A DNA stretch of 64,000 nt from Liopterus haemorrhoidalis (taxonomy: Eukaryota; Arthropoda; Insecta; Coleoptera; Dytiscidae), in assembly GCA_963971575.1 (NCBI GenBank), contig OZ020617.1, forward strand, positions 41,326,606-41,390,605, written 5' to 3'. This document shows, piece after piece, positions 1 to 9,999 of the stretch. The stretch's first letter is position 1. Every line of letters begins with the position of its first letter. The notes beneath the pieces are model-generated. The model had not been told where the DNA came from. It ran no database searches and saw nothing but the letters and a program-made list of their open reading frames with translations. A program made the position numbers and the translations under genes.

Positions 1-530
1 TTAACTTTAGGTAAGTCTGTCCAGTTAAGAACACTTCCTTCCTTTTTGTCACACAGTTTTGTATGTCATATAATTTTTCTGTGACTCTTTGTACTTGTTT
101 GTAATCTTTTCTAATGGTAATTTATATGAAAAAATTTTTTATTTCTCTCACAAAATGGTGCTAGGCGCCATTTTAAAATTTTTTAAAATTTTTTTAAATT
201 TTTTAACTGTTTTAACTTTTATTCATTTATTTATTATTATTTATTATTTTAATACTTTGTTTTATTCATCTATAATTCTTTAATGTTTTTTAACGTGATT
301 TTTAAGTGGTTTTCACATTTTATTTATATTATATTTTTTTGAGACTGATTTATAAAATTTTGTAAAATTGTATATTTTTTATTTATAGACTGAAGATGAC
401 TGGATGTCCCAGTCGAAACGTCTCATAAAATTATTATTTTGTAATAATATTTTTTAATATAATTTGACGAGTAAATAAGAACTATTATTTCTCCTCATAT
501 CATTTTTCGTCAAGAACCATATTTCTACTA
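1..530 (+). repeat. Left long direct repeat (pLTR) of a Penelope-like element
   Basis: This block recurs almost base for base at 3154-3683 (constant offset 3153), and the two copies bracket the 808-aa Penelope-type reading frame. I see only two substitutions between them: one A/T change in the poly-A/poly-T stretch near 137, and G/T near 307. Penelope-like elements typically carry such direct 'pLTRs', which are not retroviral LTRs. The repeat contains a hammerhead-ribozyme motif at its 3' part. The start at base 1 is set by the window edge, so the true left boundary of the element may lie upstream. Confidence 0.85.
378..434 (+). ncRNA. Hammerhead ribozyme motif in left pLTR
   Basis: The core CTGAAGA lies at 390-396. 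It is followed by one extra T (397), a perfect 6-bp stem II (GACTGG 398-403 with CCAGTC 409-414, loop 404-408) and GAAA at 415-418. ACGT at 418-421 can form a very short stem III, or pair between two copies as a dimer, which puts predicted cleavage after C422. Bases before 390 (TTTATAGA) and after 422 (TCATAAAA) can form an AU-rich stem I with one bulge. Hammerheads with tiny stem III are known from Penelope-like elements. The extra T after the core is a deviation from the minimal consensus. Cleavage is inferred, not shown. Confidence 0.65.
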
Positions 531-537
531 CATTACA

Positions 538-2964
538 ATGGAATCCGGGTATTATAGATTCCTTAATCAAACTCTTGGAACCAATTATCAATACATCAGG
601 ACATATGAAAAAACAAGAACTAAGCTCATCAAGACCAAAAACAGAAGAAATTTTCTATTAAGATGCCGTTCAGAAAAGATTTTTCCCAAATTTATAGACA
701 ACTTAAACCACAATGGCGTTAAACACCTATGGAATCACAAACGATTTAAAAACGCCTTAATTTTGTTCAAGGTAAGTGTTCTTAACGTGGAAATTGAGGA
801 CAGTATATATCATTTTCAAAAATTAGACAAAAAATTAAATTATTTACATAAATTAATTTCAAATTTTGACATTGAAAATTTTAATTCTAAACAATATTTT
901 ACACACATTGACACTAAATTTAACAACCAATTTTTAATAATAAAAAACAGACACATGGATAAGTTTTCTTGTATACAACAGCAGAACCAACCACCCATAC
1001 AAATGCAGGACAATTGGATAAAAAACATTAGTAACACCGCCCTTCCAACAAACGTGAAATTATGTCTAAGCCTGGGTCCAAAATTTAATTTTGAACCACC
1101 CAAACTTACACAATCAACAGTACACAACATAATTAAATGCACAGAAACAGCCATCCATCAATATAAGATTGAAGACGGGCAAGAATTGATTGATAAAGTC
1201 ACTAACTACACTAAAACATTAATTAACCTTAATAATAATAAAAAAATCAAAAATAATAATAATATTAACTTTTTTCATAAAATTAACAAGGAAACCAACA
1301 TTTTTTTAAAAGACCATCCAGAAATTCTTGTTAGCAAGGCGGATAAGGGTAACATCACGGTTGTTCAAGACAAACAAGAATATCTCACCAAAGCTAACAC
1401 ATTGTTGGACGATGTTGACACGTATAAGCTAATAAAAAGTAATCCTACCACCAAATTACAAAATGAAAATAACTCTATTATTAAAACTTGGTTCAACAAC
1501 AAATCCATTAGTGACAAAACCAAACAATCTCTTCTGATCACTAATGCGAACCCACCACGCATTTATTTTTTGCCTAAAATACACAAAGTTAATGTTCCAC
1601 TACGTCCCATAGTTTCCAGTATAGACTCTCCCACATATAAAATGTCAAAATTCCTATCTCAAATTTTATCCAATATTGTAGGCCATACCAACAGTAATGT
1701 GAAAAATAGTTTCGAATTTGTCAAAAACATCAGAATTCCAGATAATCATATTATGCTTTCGCTCGATGTAGAATCACTATATACGAATATTCCTATTGAC
1801 CTGGCACTTAAAATTATTGATGAAAAATGGGACCAAATTCAAGATTTCACTTCTCTTTCTAAAACCGAGTTCTTGACAGGTACTAGATTTTGCCTGAATA
1901 ATACATATTTCAAAGCATTTGATAAATTGTATGCTCAAACACATGGTTGTGCCATGGGCAGTCCTATTTCCAGTGTTGTAGCAAATCTTGTCATGGAGGA
2001 ACTTGAATCCCAATGTTTAAAAAACTTATCAACTTCTCCCCTTATATACTACAGATATGTGGACGATATAATTTTAATATACCCTAAACATTTAATTAAC
2101 ACCTTGCTAGATAGTTTCAATTCCTTCCATCCCCGTTTAAATTTTACACATGAGGAAGAAGAAAATGGTAGGCTTGCTTTTATGGATGTGGCTTTGATAC
2201 GTTCACAGGACAATTCTATCATCACTAATTGGTTCCAAAAAAGTACCCACAGTTGGCGATACCTAAATTATTTATCTAACCATCCTATGTCTTTAAAAAT
2301 TAACACCCTCAACAATGTGTTGGATAGAGCTATCAAGCTGTCCCATCCTAAATACAGGACTAAAAATTTTCAAATTATCAAAAAAGAATTTAAAATCAAC
2401 AATTACCCTTCAAATCTAATTAATAATTGCATCAAAAAAAGAATATGGGCCGCCTATAACACAAACCCAACCAATAATATTGCCAATTCTAACAACTACC
2501 TCAGCTTCCCATATCACAATTCTCAATTCCTGCATTATAAAAACATCTTTAAAACACATGATATTAAGTTAGCCTTCAGCTCTGATAACAATAACAACCG
2601 TAATTTTTCCAAACTTAAAGCCGATATCCCAAAACTTGAAACTTCAAACGTCGTTTATGAAATACCGTGTAATGGGTGTAATAAAAACTACATAGGAACG
2701 ACACAACAAATTTTAAAGAAACGCATTTACCAGCACAAAAGTGACGTTAGATTGAAACCCAATTGCACAGCTTTAGCGGTACACACTAATACGACAGGCC
2801 ACATGTTTAATTATGAGAATGTCAAAATTCTTGATAAAGAAAGCCACATTCAAAAAAGGATGATCTCAGAGATGCTACACATCCATTCCTCTAAAGACAA
2901 ATGTGTTAACAAGAAAACAGACACGGTCGGGTTAAATAAATCATATTTTAAACTAATTTCTTAG
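538..2964 (+). CDS. Penelope-like element reverse transcriptase / GIY-YIG endonuclease (808 aa)
   Basis: An uninterrupted 808-codon frame, of the size usual for Penelope-like proteins. Recognisable motifs in order: KADKGN near residue 268, YFLPKIHK at 343-350, LRPIVSS at 355-361, reverse-transcriptase motif A SLDVESLYTNIP at 408-419 (catalytic D410), motif B HGCAMGSPISS near 469-479, and motif C YVDD at 507-510 with both catalytic aspartates. The C-terminus is a GIY-YIG nuclease: VVYEIPC at 705-711 with a CxxC pair, NYIGTT at 717-722 and a conserved R at 729. The protein would nick target DNA and prime reverse transcription of its own RNA. The first ATG lies 7 bp after the left pLTR and the stop 189 bp before the right one. 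There are no internal stops or frameshifts, and with near-identical pLTRs this suggests a recent insertion. It shares the strand of the host gene. Confidence 0.93.
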   Translation: MESGYYRFLNQTLGTNYQYIRTYEKTRTKLIKTKNRRNFLLRCRSEKIFPKFIDNLNHNGVKHLWNHKRFKNALILFKVSVLNVEIEDSIYHFQKLDKKLNYLHKLISNFDIENFNSKQYFTHIDTKFNNQFLIIKNRHMDKFSCIQQQNQPPIQMQDNWIKNISNTALPTNVKLCLSLGPKFNFEPPKLTQSTVHNIIKCTETAIHQYKIEDGQELIDKVTNYTKTLINLNNNKKIKNNNNINFFHKINKETNIFLKDHPEILVSKADKGNITVVQDKQEYLTKANTLLDDVDTYKLIKSNPTTKLQNENNSIIKTWFNNKSISDKTKQSLLITNANPPRIYFLPKIHKVNVPLRPIVSSIDSPTYKMSKFLSQILSNIVGHTNSNVKNSFEFVKNIRIPDNHIMLSLDVESLYTNIPIDLALKIIDEKWDQIQDFTSLSKTEFLTGTRFCLNNTYFKAFDKLYAQTHGCAMGSPISSVVANLVMEELESQCLKNLSTSPLIYYRYVDDIILIYPKHLINTLLDSFNSFHPRLNFTHEEEENGRLAFMDVALIRSQDNSIITNWFQKSTHSWRYLNYLSNHPMSLKINTLNNVLDRAIKLSHPKYRTKNFQIIKKEFKINNYPSNLINNCIKKRIWAAYNTNPTNNIANSNNYLSFPYHNSQFLHYKNIFKTHDIKLAFSSDNNNNRNFSKLKADIPKLETSNVVYEIPCNGCNKNYIGTTQQILKKRIYQHKSDVRLKPNCTALAVHTNTTGHMFNYENVKILDKESHIQKRMISEMLHIHSSKDKCVNKKTDTVGLNKSYFKLIS

Positions 2965-3153
2965 ACATCAGCTGTTTGACTTTTTTCTTGTTACATTTGG
3001 TCTTTAGCTTATCAGCATTGTGACGTCTGACTGTCTAGGTGTTATGTCAGTAACGGGCTTGCCTGCTCTGACACAACATGTCGCACTTCTACGTACACAT
3101 AGTGGTCTAGCTGCTAAAATATGTTTAGAAGTTTTTAATTAGTTTTGGTTTTT

Positions 3154-3683
3154 TTAACTTTAGGTAAGTCTGTCCAGTTAAGAACACTTCCTTCCTTTTT
3201 GTCACACAGTTTTGTATGTCATATAATTTTTCTGTGACTCTTTGTACTTGTTTGTAATCTTTTCTAATGGTAATTTATATGAAAAATTTTTTTATTTCTC
3301 TCACAAAATGGTGCTAGGCGCCATTTTAAAATTTTTTAAAATTTTTTTAAATTTTTTAACTGTTTTAACTTTTATTCATTTATTTATTATTATTTATTAT
3401 TTTAATACTTTGTTTTATTCATCTATAATTCTTTAATGTTTTTTAACGTGATTTTTAAGTGTTTTTCACATTTTATTTATATTATATTTTTTTGAGACTG
3501 ATTTATAAAATTTTGTAAAATTGTATATTTTTTATTTATAGACTGAAGATGACTGGATGTCCCAGTCGAAACGTCTCATAAAATTATTATTTTGTAATAA
3601 TATTTTTTAATATAATTTGACGAGTAAATAAGAACTATTATTTCTCCTCATATCATTTTTCGTCAAGAACCATATTTCTACTA
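3154..3683 (+). repeat. Right long direct repeat (pLTR) of the Penelope-like element
   Basis: Second copy of the 1-530 repeat, differing at about two positions. It ends in a (TA)n run starting at 3683, where homology to the left copy stops, so the right end of the element is probably here. The 189 bp between the protein stop (2964) and this repeat are non-coding. They may partly belong to the repeat if the left copy is cut off by the window edge. Confidence 0.85.
3531..3587 (+). ncRNA. Hammerhead ribozyme motif in right pLTR
   Basis: Same motif as at 378-434, shifted by 3153: CTGAAGA at 3543-3549, stem II GACTGG/CCAGTC, GAAAC, and predicted cleavage after C3575. No base differs from the left copy in the core, so both would behave alike. 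Two copies in one transcript could pair through the palindromic ACGT of stem III. Confidence 0.65.
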
Positions 3684-3708
3684 TATATATATATATATAT
3701 ATGTATAT
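3683..3708. repeat. (TA)n microsatellite at the Penelope insertion edge
   Basis: About 13 TA units directly follow the right pLTR. It may be the insertion target or simple slippage at the junction. Confidence 0.8.
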
Positions 3709-4012
3709 AGCCCCGTTGCATTACTTCTTCCTCACCTTGGAAACGGTAAAACTGATGTGAGATGTTAGTTGACTTAAATATGATACTTGACAGTACGATC
3801 AACACCTATTTCATGAGCAGCACGCCACTTGGTCCCTACGAAAAATGTCTCTTAGGACCCCCAAAATTATTAGCGCATCTAGGCCCCAAAACTTGGCGTT
3901 CCTTAGGTTAGTTTTAGTTTAAATCCAAAAATTTTCAGTAATGTTTTAGAACAACGATTATCTTTTAAGGCGAAACTTGTTAGTTCTTTCCAAACTGACA
4001 GCAGAACCTGTT

Positions 4013-4175
4013 GTGCGGATATTTTTGCGGATGCGGAATTATTATTTAAAAACTCTGCGGATGCGGGTCAGATGCGGATTTATTATTTACAAAAGCTGCG
4101 GATGCGGATCATAGATATGCGGATGCGGATCATGGATATGCGGATGCGGATACAGAAAAGCTTATCCGCGCAGGG
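4013..4175. repeat. Degenerate GCGGAT-rich tandem array
   Basis: TGCGGATGCGGAT and variants recur about eight times, separated by AT-rich spacers (TTATTATTTA-like and ATCATAGATA-like), and the block ends with the inverse sense, TTATCCGCGC. The GC-rich hexamer stands out in AT-rich DNA. Such arrays are often subterminal transposase-binding repeats of hAT elements, but I cannot place TIRs or target-site duplications here, so the identity is open. A 64-codon open frame across it is an artefact of the repeat. Confidence 0.6.
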
Positions 4176-4810
4176 CTTTATTTATAATAAGCTGTCAAAA
4201 CGCTGCAGTGCGCTGTTTGTAAAACAGCGCACTACATATAAAGTTTGGAAAACTGTCTACAGTTGACAACGCATATTCTATTAAATTTAGAGCTGTGAAC
4301 GGTCGCTTGCGTTAGCATACGAATACGACAAACTTGTTAATGACAATCAACAGTGCACAAGTCATAGTGTATAGTCTACTAGTTTTAGAACTGCTAATGC
4401 AGCTGTAGAATTATAGCCAGTTCGTCGATTGTATTCGGTGAAGCTGTAGCTGTAAGGTTTGTGTAGAATTCAAAAAGCCAAGATCCAATACATTATAATC
4501 AGGACTATTTGGTGGTTGTGATTTAAGTCGATTTGGTATTCTTCCTTGCAATTCAACACAATTTTCATCAAAATTCGCCATTTTGTTAGAACAGCGGGTG
4601 TCACTGTAATTTGTCTAAAAAAACACGTTTTGTTTTTACACTTTTGACATATGCCAAATATTTGTGCGCTATTTGTTTATTAGTTGCCTAGTTGCCTAAC
4701 TTATTTAGAATTAAAAATCAAGATAATATTACTTTCGTTAATCCCACATTTTTTTAAGTAATGTCTACCATATTTTCGGACTGAGGCAGTATTTGTTAAT
4801 ATACCTATTG

Positions 4811-5038
4811 CAGGGGTTCTTAAACTTATGTAGTTCGAAGACCCCCTCTTGAACAACATTTTTTTTGCGGACCCCATCCCAACCACAGGCATTTTACGTC
4901 GTTCTTGAGACTTGGTTATTTTAATAAATGGTTAAATGAGTTATTTTAATAAAAGCGATAATTTGGGGGATGTAAAGTTAATGTCCAAATTGTTTCGCGA
5001 CCCCCAAGGGTTCGCGGACCACAGTTTAAGAACCGCTG
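4811..5038. mobile_element. hAT MITE, CAGGGGTTCTTAAACT family, copy 1
   Basis: The ends are CAGGGGTTCTTAAACT and, inverted, AGTTTAAGAACCGCTG. Perfect 8-bp target duplications ACCTATTG lie at 4803-4810 and 5039-5046. At 228 bp without coding capacity, it is an internally deleted relative of the 564-bp copy at 34368-34931, with which it shares both ends (including GTAAAGTTAATGTC near the right end). Confidence 0.92.
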
Positions 5039-5271
5039 ACCTATTGTATTAGGAATATTTAATTTTTTTTTTGCTATTTCAAGTGTTTTAGTTTATAGTT
5101 GACGTCATATTTTTTTCAGTAATTGTTTCAGAAACTTATTCAGGTATCAAGCCACTCAAAATGGTTTATCCAAACTTATCAACTGATAACTTTGATATAA
5201 TTTTTTGAATTGATAAAAAGATTTAGTTTCCTATCGTCGTCAAGGCGATAGTATCAAATATAGGTTATAAA

Positions 5272-5377
5272 ATGAAAGATGAGTTAATAACCACTGTATC
5301 TATTGTATTGATTTTTTATTTATTGTATAAATATGCCAAATATGAAAAATCGATTAGACCAGATAAGAAAGAAACAG
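5272..5377 (+). CDS. shot: Candidate alternative first exon of spectraplakin with hydrophobic N-terminus
   Basis: An ATG in good context (ATAAAATGA) opens 35 codons plus one base, ending at a consensus donor (CAG|GTAAAT, GT at 5378-5379). Residues 5-19 (LITTVSIVLIFYLLY) form a short uncharged stretch between K2-D3-E4 and K20, followed by a Lys/Glu-rich tail: a plausible signal anchor or membrane segment. The exon ends in phase 1 with a G, exactly what the acceptor at 20495/20496 needs to complete the Asp codon of the DERDAIQ motif. Vertebrate dystonin isoform 2 also joins a membrane-spanning leader to the same CH1 start, so the arrangement has a precedent. The frame is open upstream to a stop at 5224-5226, so an upstream splice acceptor cannot be excluded. 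I see no promoter. Evidence is phase, donor and hydrophobicity; there is no homology I can recall for the leader itself. Confidence 0.55.
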
Positions 5378-5540
5378 GTAAATTTGAAATTTTGATTTTG
5401 TGACTTTATATTATTCAGATTTTGCTATGTTAAATTATTTTTCCTTATTGTATTTTATGTTAATGTTATTCACAATTATGCTCCAACCGGGCTTCGAATC
5501 AGAAACATTTGTAACTTGTTGGCAAAAGTATTTATAATTT

Positions 5541-5600
5541 TTTAGGTTCCGTAGGTATGAAAAAACTTAATACCGTCGCAAAATGGAGTGTCAAATGACA
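5541..5600 (+). repeat. 5' fragment of a dispersed GTAGGTATGA-type repeat
   Basis: TTTAGGTTCCGTAGGTATGA followed by AATACCGTCG closely resembles the start of the larger copy at 30774. Only the first ~60 bp are present. Confidence 0.5.
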
Positions 5601-5907
5601 ACTGTTGATACATACTCGATAAATCAGCGCCGAAAACATCTTTCTACGTGTTCGTGCTCTAAGTGATTGTTTATCTTTATTTGTGTCTGTTGATTGCTGT
5701 GTGGTTGTTTGTATTAACATCAAAATTACATTTATCGAAATAATGGTATAGGTACATTATTTCCCGTACCTATCTAGATCTTTACTGATTTTAATTATTG
5801 ATAATTTCGATAAGTGTAAAAATACTTTTAGATTCGTTATTTTACTTATTAATATGTTTATTTATGTTTACATTTGTTTGATTTTGTTTTAATTTTATTA
5901 ATGGGAT

Positions 5908-6189
5908 CAGGGGTCCCAAAAATTATTGGAAGTGGGGTACGTCAAAATTTCTTGAATAAATGGCAAGTCGGACAACTCGAACTCGGCTTGGCTCCTGACG
6001 CTAGATTTTAAAAACAAGCTTAATAATAATAATACTATTAGTTTTAATAACAATAATTTTAAGAATTGGCTATTATTTAGTTATATTATGTTTTATTATG
6101 CGATTTTCTGTATTATGTAAGTAAACTTTTAAGAAAATGTCCGCAGGCCGCATTTTATTTTTTTGTGGACCATAGTTCGGAGACCCCTG
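5908..6189. mobile_element. hAT-like MITE, CAGGGGTC ends
   Basis: The left end CAGGGGTCCCAAA and right end GGAGACCCCTG are imperfect inverted repeats in the style of hAT elements. I find no matching 8-bp target duplication, so the copy may be old or chimeric. No coding capacity is seen. Confidence 0.6.
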
Positions 6190-6944
6190 GTTTGTGCTAA
6201 TGATGATTTTAACCGTGGACCAAATCTGTAAAACATTTTTAGTAGTCGCATCGGATTAGTGCGTGCTTTTCATTAGAAAATTTGTACTACTGGTGGCCAA
6301 ATATTGCCTTTACAACTTATTTCGACTGCCATTTTGGTTAGATTCAATTTTGAAAATTCATATTTTATAGTCTAACAATGTAAACGTGGCAAATTTGTCG
6401 TGCAACGTTTTGAGATTCAACAATGCGTTGTTATTTTGCTACAAAAATATTTTTTTATGAAAAAAATTATAATCATAATAGCTTTGTTTTAGTTTTTTTT
6501 GCTCCTGAAATTTTTAAGTTTTAGAGTAAGAAAGTTGATGGTGAATTGCTTAGTTTTTGCCTACTGTGTAAAACTTGAGCGAAGAAATTACGGGTGCTGT
6601 GGTTTATAAAATTATTGTGATATTAAAAAATTATTAATTAATAAATTTTGACATCTTTAAAACAAGAAGCTCGGATGGAAATGTATTTTGAAAGGATCAA
6701 AAATTTTACATTGTTTTGGAACTATCTCTCAGCTATGAACATGAGTGGTTCTGAAACTTTGGAACCACTACCCATTTAGTGTGAGTGTAGATTACCTCTA
6801 CAGGTACACGACGGGTGACGTTGCTAATATCACATATCTGCACAAATAAAGAAGCTAACATTATAACTGTATTTAAATGTATTGTTATGGAAACTTCTTA
6901 TACGAAATATATATAATGAGCGATGAATGACAATGAAAGAGAAT

Positions 6945-7230
6945 GTTTCCAGACCGATTAATCTCCTGAAGCGGGGACATAGATCGGCCGCCAAGATCTC
7001 TAGGTTTAACCGTTCCAGACTTTTTTCTGTAGGGTTATCTTAAAGGACGTGTTTATACCAATAATCCAAGATAGATCGAATAACTATAGAGCAATATTCG
7101 AGCAACAATTCTTAAAATATCGCCTGAAATTTGTGCAAATGTTGCGAGAAATGCTCTTGCAAGAATACATGTTTGTGTGGCAGCATATGACCGATATTAT
7201 ATTTCACAAATAATTGCAAGGTTCAAATAA
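6945..7230 (+). pseudogene. Relic of a mariner-like (DUF4817-associated) transposase, C-terminal half
   Basis: Conceptual reading shows RPPRSLGLTVPDFFL, then a stop where the family has W, then GYLKGRVYTN. It continues, with further stops, to SPEICANVARNALARIHVCV and a terminal stop at 7228-7230. The PPRSPDLTPLDFFLWG-like block is the signature around the last catalytic acid of this IS630/mariner-like family in insects. At least three in-frame stops (one a TGG to TAG change) show it is dead. The N-terminal half is missing. I could not place the TIRs. Confidence 0.7.
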
Positions 7231-7273
7231 AGCATTTATATAATAGTATTTTATTTAACAAGCCTATAATACA

Positions 7274-7318
7274 GGCTATATTACACTTGGCTATTACACA
7301 TCCGAGTGTAATATAGCC
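7274..7318. repeat. 14-bp perfect hairpin
   Basis: GGCTATATTACACT (7274-7287) is exactly inverted at 7305-7318 with a 17-nt loop that itself repeats GGCTATTACAC. It lies just after the transposase relic and could be part of that element's terminal region, but I cannot prove it. Confidence 0.6.
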
Positions 7319-7330
7319 GTTACATGTGAG

Positions 7331-9999
7331 TCAAATAAATATTCTTTCTACATATATATTGTCTTGTATTTGTTATGTGAATTACCTATATTTCAAATAA
7401 AATTTGTAAAATCAATTCTTGGTTACTCTGCACAATAGTCGCGCGACTGGTTTCTGGCTTGGTCGTGTGACTGGACACACTAGTGCCTATACTCTGTTCG
7501 GTATCCAGAAGTAGTAATCATGGAATGTTACGTGATAATTTTCTTGAACTCTCGTTCTTCGTTGGCTGTTGAGCCGTTAATTTTATTCGACAGCCAATAG
7601 GGTAGAGACTTCAATCTTTCACGTGATTTTATTACTATTTCTGCATTTCGAATAGGGTATAGTTGATAGTTCTTCTAGTTTAGTGAATAATATACTCCTA
7701 GTTTTGTTCGCAAAAAAACTTTCTTGTTACGAACAGTGGGCCAAATAGAAACACTTACCGGGCCTCATGTTGCTCATCACTAATCTATGCCAAGGTTTTT
7801 CCAATATTTTTATGGGCTCTACAAAAGTAAGAAATCGTCATTTTCTGAATATTCTGACGTAATTTTTATTTAGAAATAAGTGATTTAGGATGTTTTATTA
7901 TTTGTTTTATTAGTTTTTCTAATGGTATTTATACGGAAATTGTCTTTAATATTAATTATCTTTGGTCTTTTTTTTGACGTAATTGTTTGCACACATTTGC
8001 AAATTATCTCTAATATTTATTTTTTAAATTCTTTTAAAAAGAAAGGAAGTAATTTTAATAATAAACTAATATGCAAAATTACAAAGTGTTAAGAATGTAC
8101 TTTCGCTATTTTGGTGAATATTCTCATAATTATACCGCATACAATCTCTCGTTAAAAAGTAATTTGTTTTCATAACACTATCTTAATTTAATGGACAATA
8201 TCCGATCAGAAATATAGGACACATCAATCGATAACTCATATGCGAAATTTACATCCTGTTTTGGTCAATAATGCGATTAGAAGACTTACAACCTATAATC
8301 AAATATTACATAGAAGATTTGCCAACGACGTAAAATTATAATTTGCGAATAGCCAGTAGCGCAGTCTAGACAGGGACCAAATGGTAGATTAGATTAGGAG
8401 AATTAAGCTGTATGTTAGGCACTGTATTGTTCGGTAACTTCTGACGTAGTCCAGTCTTCCGCACTGTACAAGAGAGCACAAAAGACGCAGCATTTTCAGT
8501 GTCATTTACTATTGCTTTTATCTCATCTTTTCTTGGATATTATCATTGTTGGACTCACTCATAAAAATCTTCCATGTGGGGGCATTTCTAGGATCGGTCG
8601 AAACGTCAAGGTTGGCTAGATGAATTTAAATAATTTCATTTGTACTACATGGTACTTACTTTGAAAGGCCCTCCACATAGTGGATTTCCAAACTTGCGAG
8701 CGGTATCAAGTCTGAAAATCTAAAGGATCCGCCGGTTGGTTGCTCAGACTCTTTATGAGAGGAATAAGGGTGTTTGAATTAAAGTATGCATTTTACTTAA
8801 TCTACGTTTACTGTTTAATTAGAATCGAAAAGGTTATTGATTACATTAGAACTTACAATTATCGCTGACTAAAAAATCCTATGAGAGACACTCACAAAAA
8901 CCTCACCATCACCGTATTCACCTCACAATACTCACAGTGTTTAACCCGTTACGAGGTTCGTTTATATAATTCTAAATAGACCTCAACACTTCCAGATTAC
9001 TTCTGGTTTACTCTCGACAACTACCGGGTTTCTCTACCAAAATTACTTGGGAAGTTCGTCCGTTCACGGTGGCGTTTTATTCATCACTGGCTTTGTCTCT
9101 CACAAGATTTTTCCAACTCTTTTCTTAAACTAATTATCTGATCTCTGACCCCCTTTTTTTATCGTTATAAAAATAATCAGCTCTCCACATTAACAACAAC
9201 CCTTTTATAAACTTATCTTTCTATGACCAATAATTTATAAACCCAAGTGATTAATTTTTGACTCTAATTACTACGCGGTCCATCTCACTGAAAATATATT
9301 GTCGCCTCTCGGCATCTGTATAAACATTTGACTGATACTATTTTGATCTAAACAATAACGTTCTTTCAAACTAATCATATAATATACGACCCGGTAAATC
9401 ACTCTGTATCTTTTTAATGCTTAACTATAAAAATATGTGATATCTCAACTAACCCTTGAGAAAGTTTATCTTAAAGTAGATTAGTTCTTACATTTGAATA
9501 AATTGAATACTTTTTAACTAATTGAATAATTTTACTTTAAATAATAATGAAATTTTATTTCTGAAATTACCACTCCCACATCCATTTTGCTTCAATTAAG
9601 GTTATGGCATAAGAAGATCCATATGATTTGGCTTTTTCCACAGGGTTTATTCAGGTATTTTACCGATTTGTTTCCTAAGTTTAACTATTTTGTCCTATTT
9701 CATGTCTTCTTTATCTAGTTCAGTTTTCGGTCAGACATCTTGTATGTTAATACTCTTTATGATCTTCTGTTAACTGATATTTTGCGAGATCTTCACTGAC
9801 TTGGGAAGATGACTGTTTACCTTCCCAGTTCTTATTTACCATCCCATCTTCTTTGATCCTCACCATGTAGCACTATAGTTGTTTCATTATACTATACTCG
9901 GCTTGAAGTACAGTGCTCGGATATCTTCAGTCTTGTAACTTTTTAATTTTTTATTCATATAGATGGGACTACAATATATTTTGGGGTACAAGGATCGCT
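7331..9999. other. Intronic stretch without recognisable gene
   Basis: AT-rich intron. No frame of useful length and no match to a family I know. A GTCGAAACGTCAAG stretch near 8598-8611 resembles the 3' half of a Penelope hammerhead, but the CTGAAGA half is absent. Confidence 0.5.

Noticed and set aside
840..1154. Minus-strand frames of 65-104 codons within 840-2013
   Set aside because: Shadows of the Penelope protein on the opposite strand.
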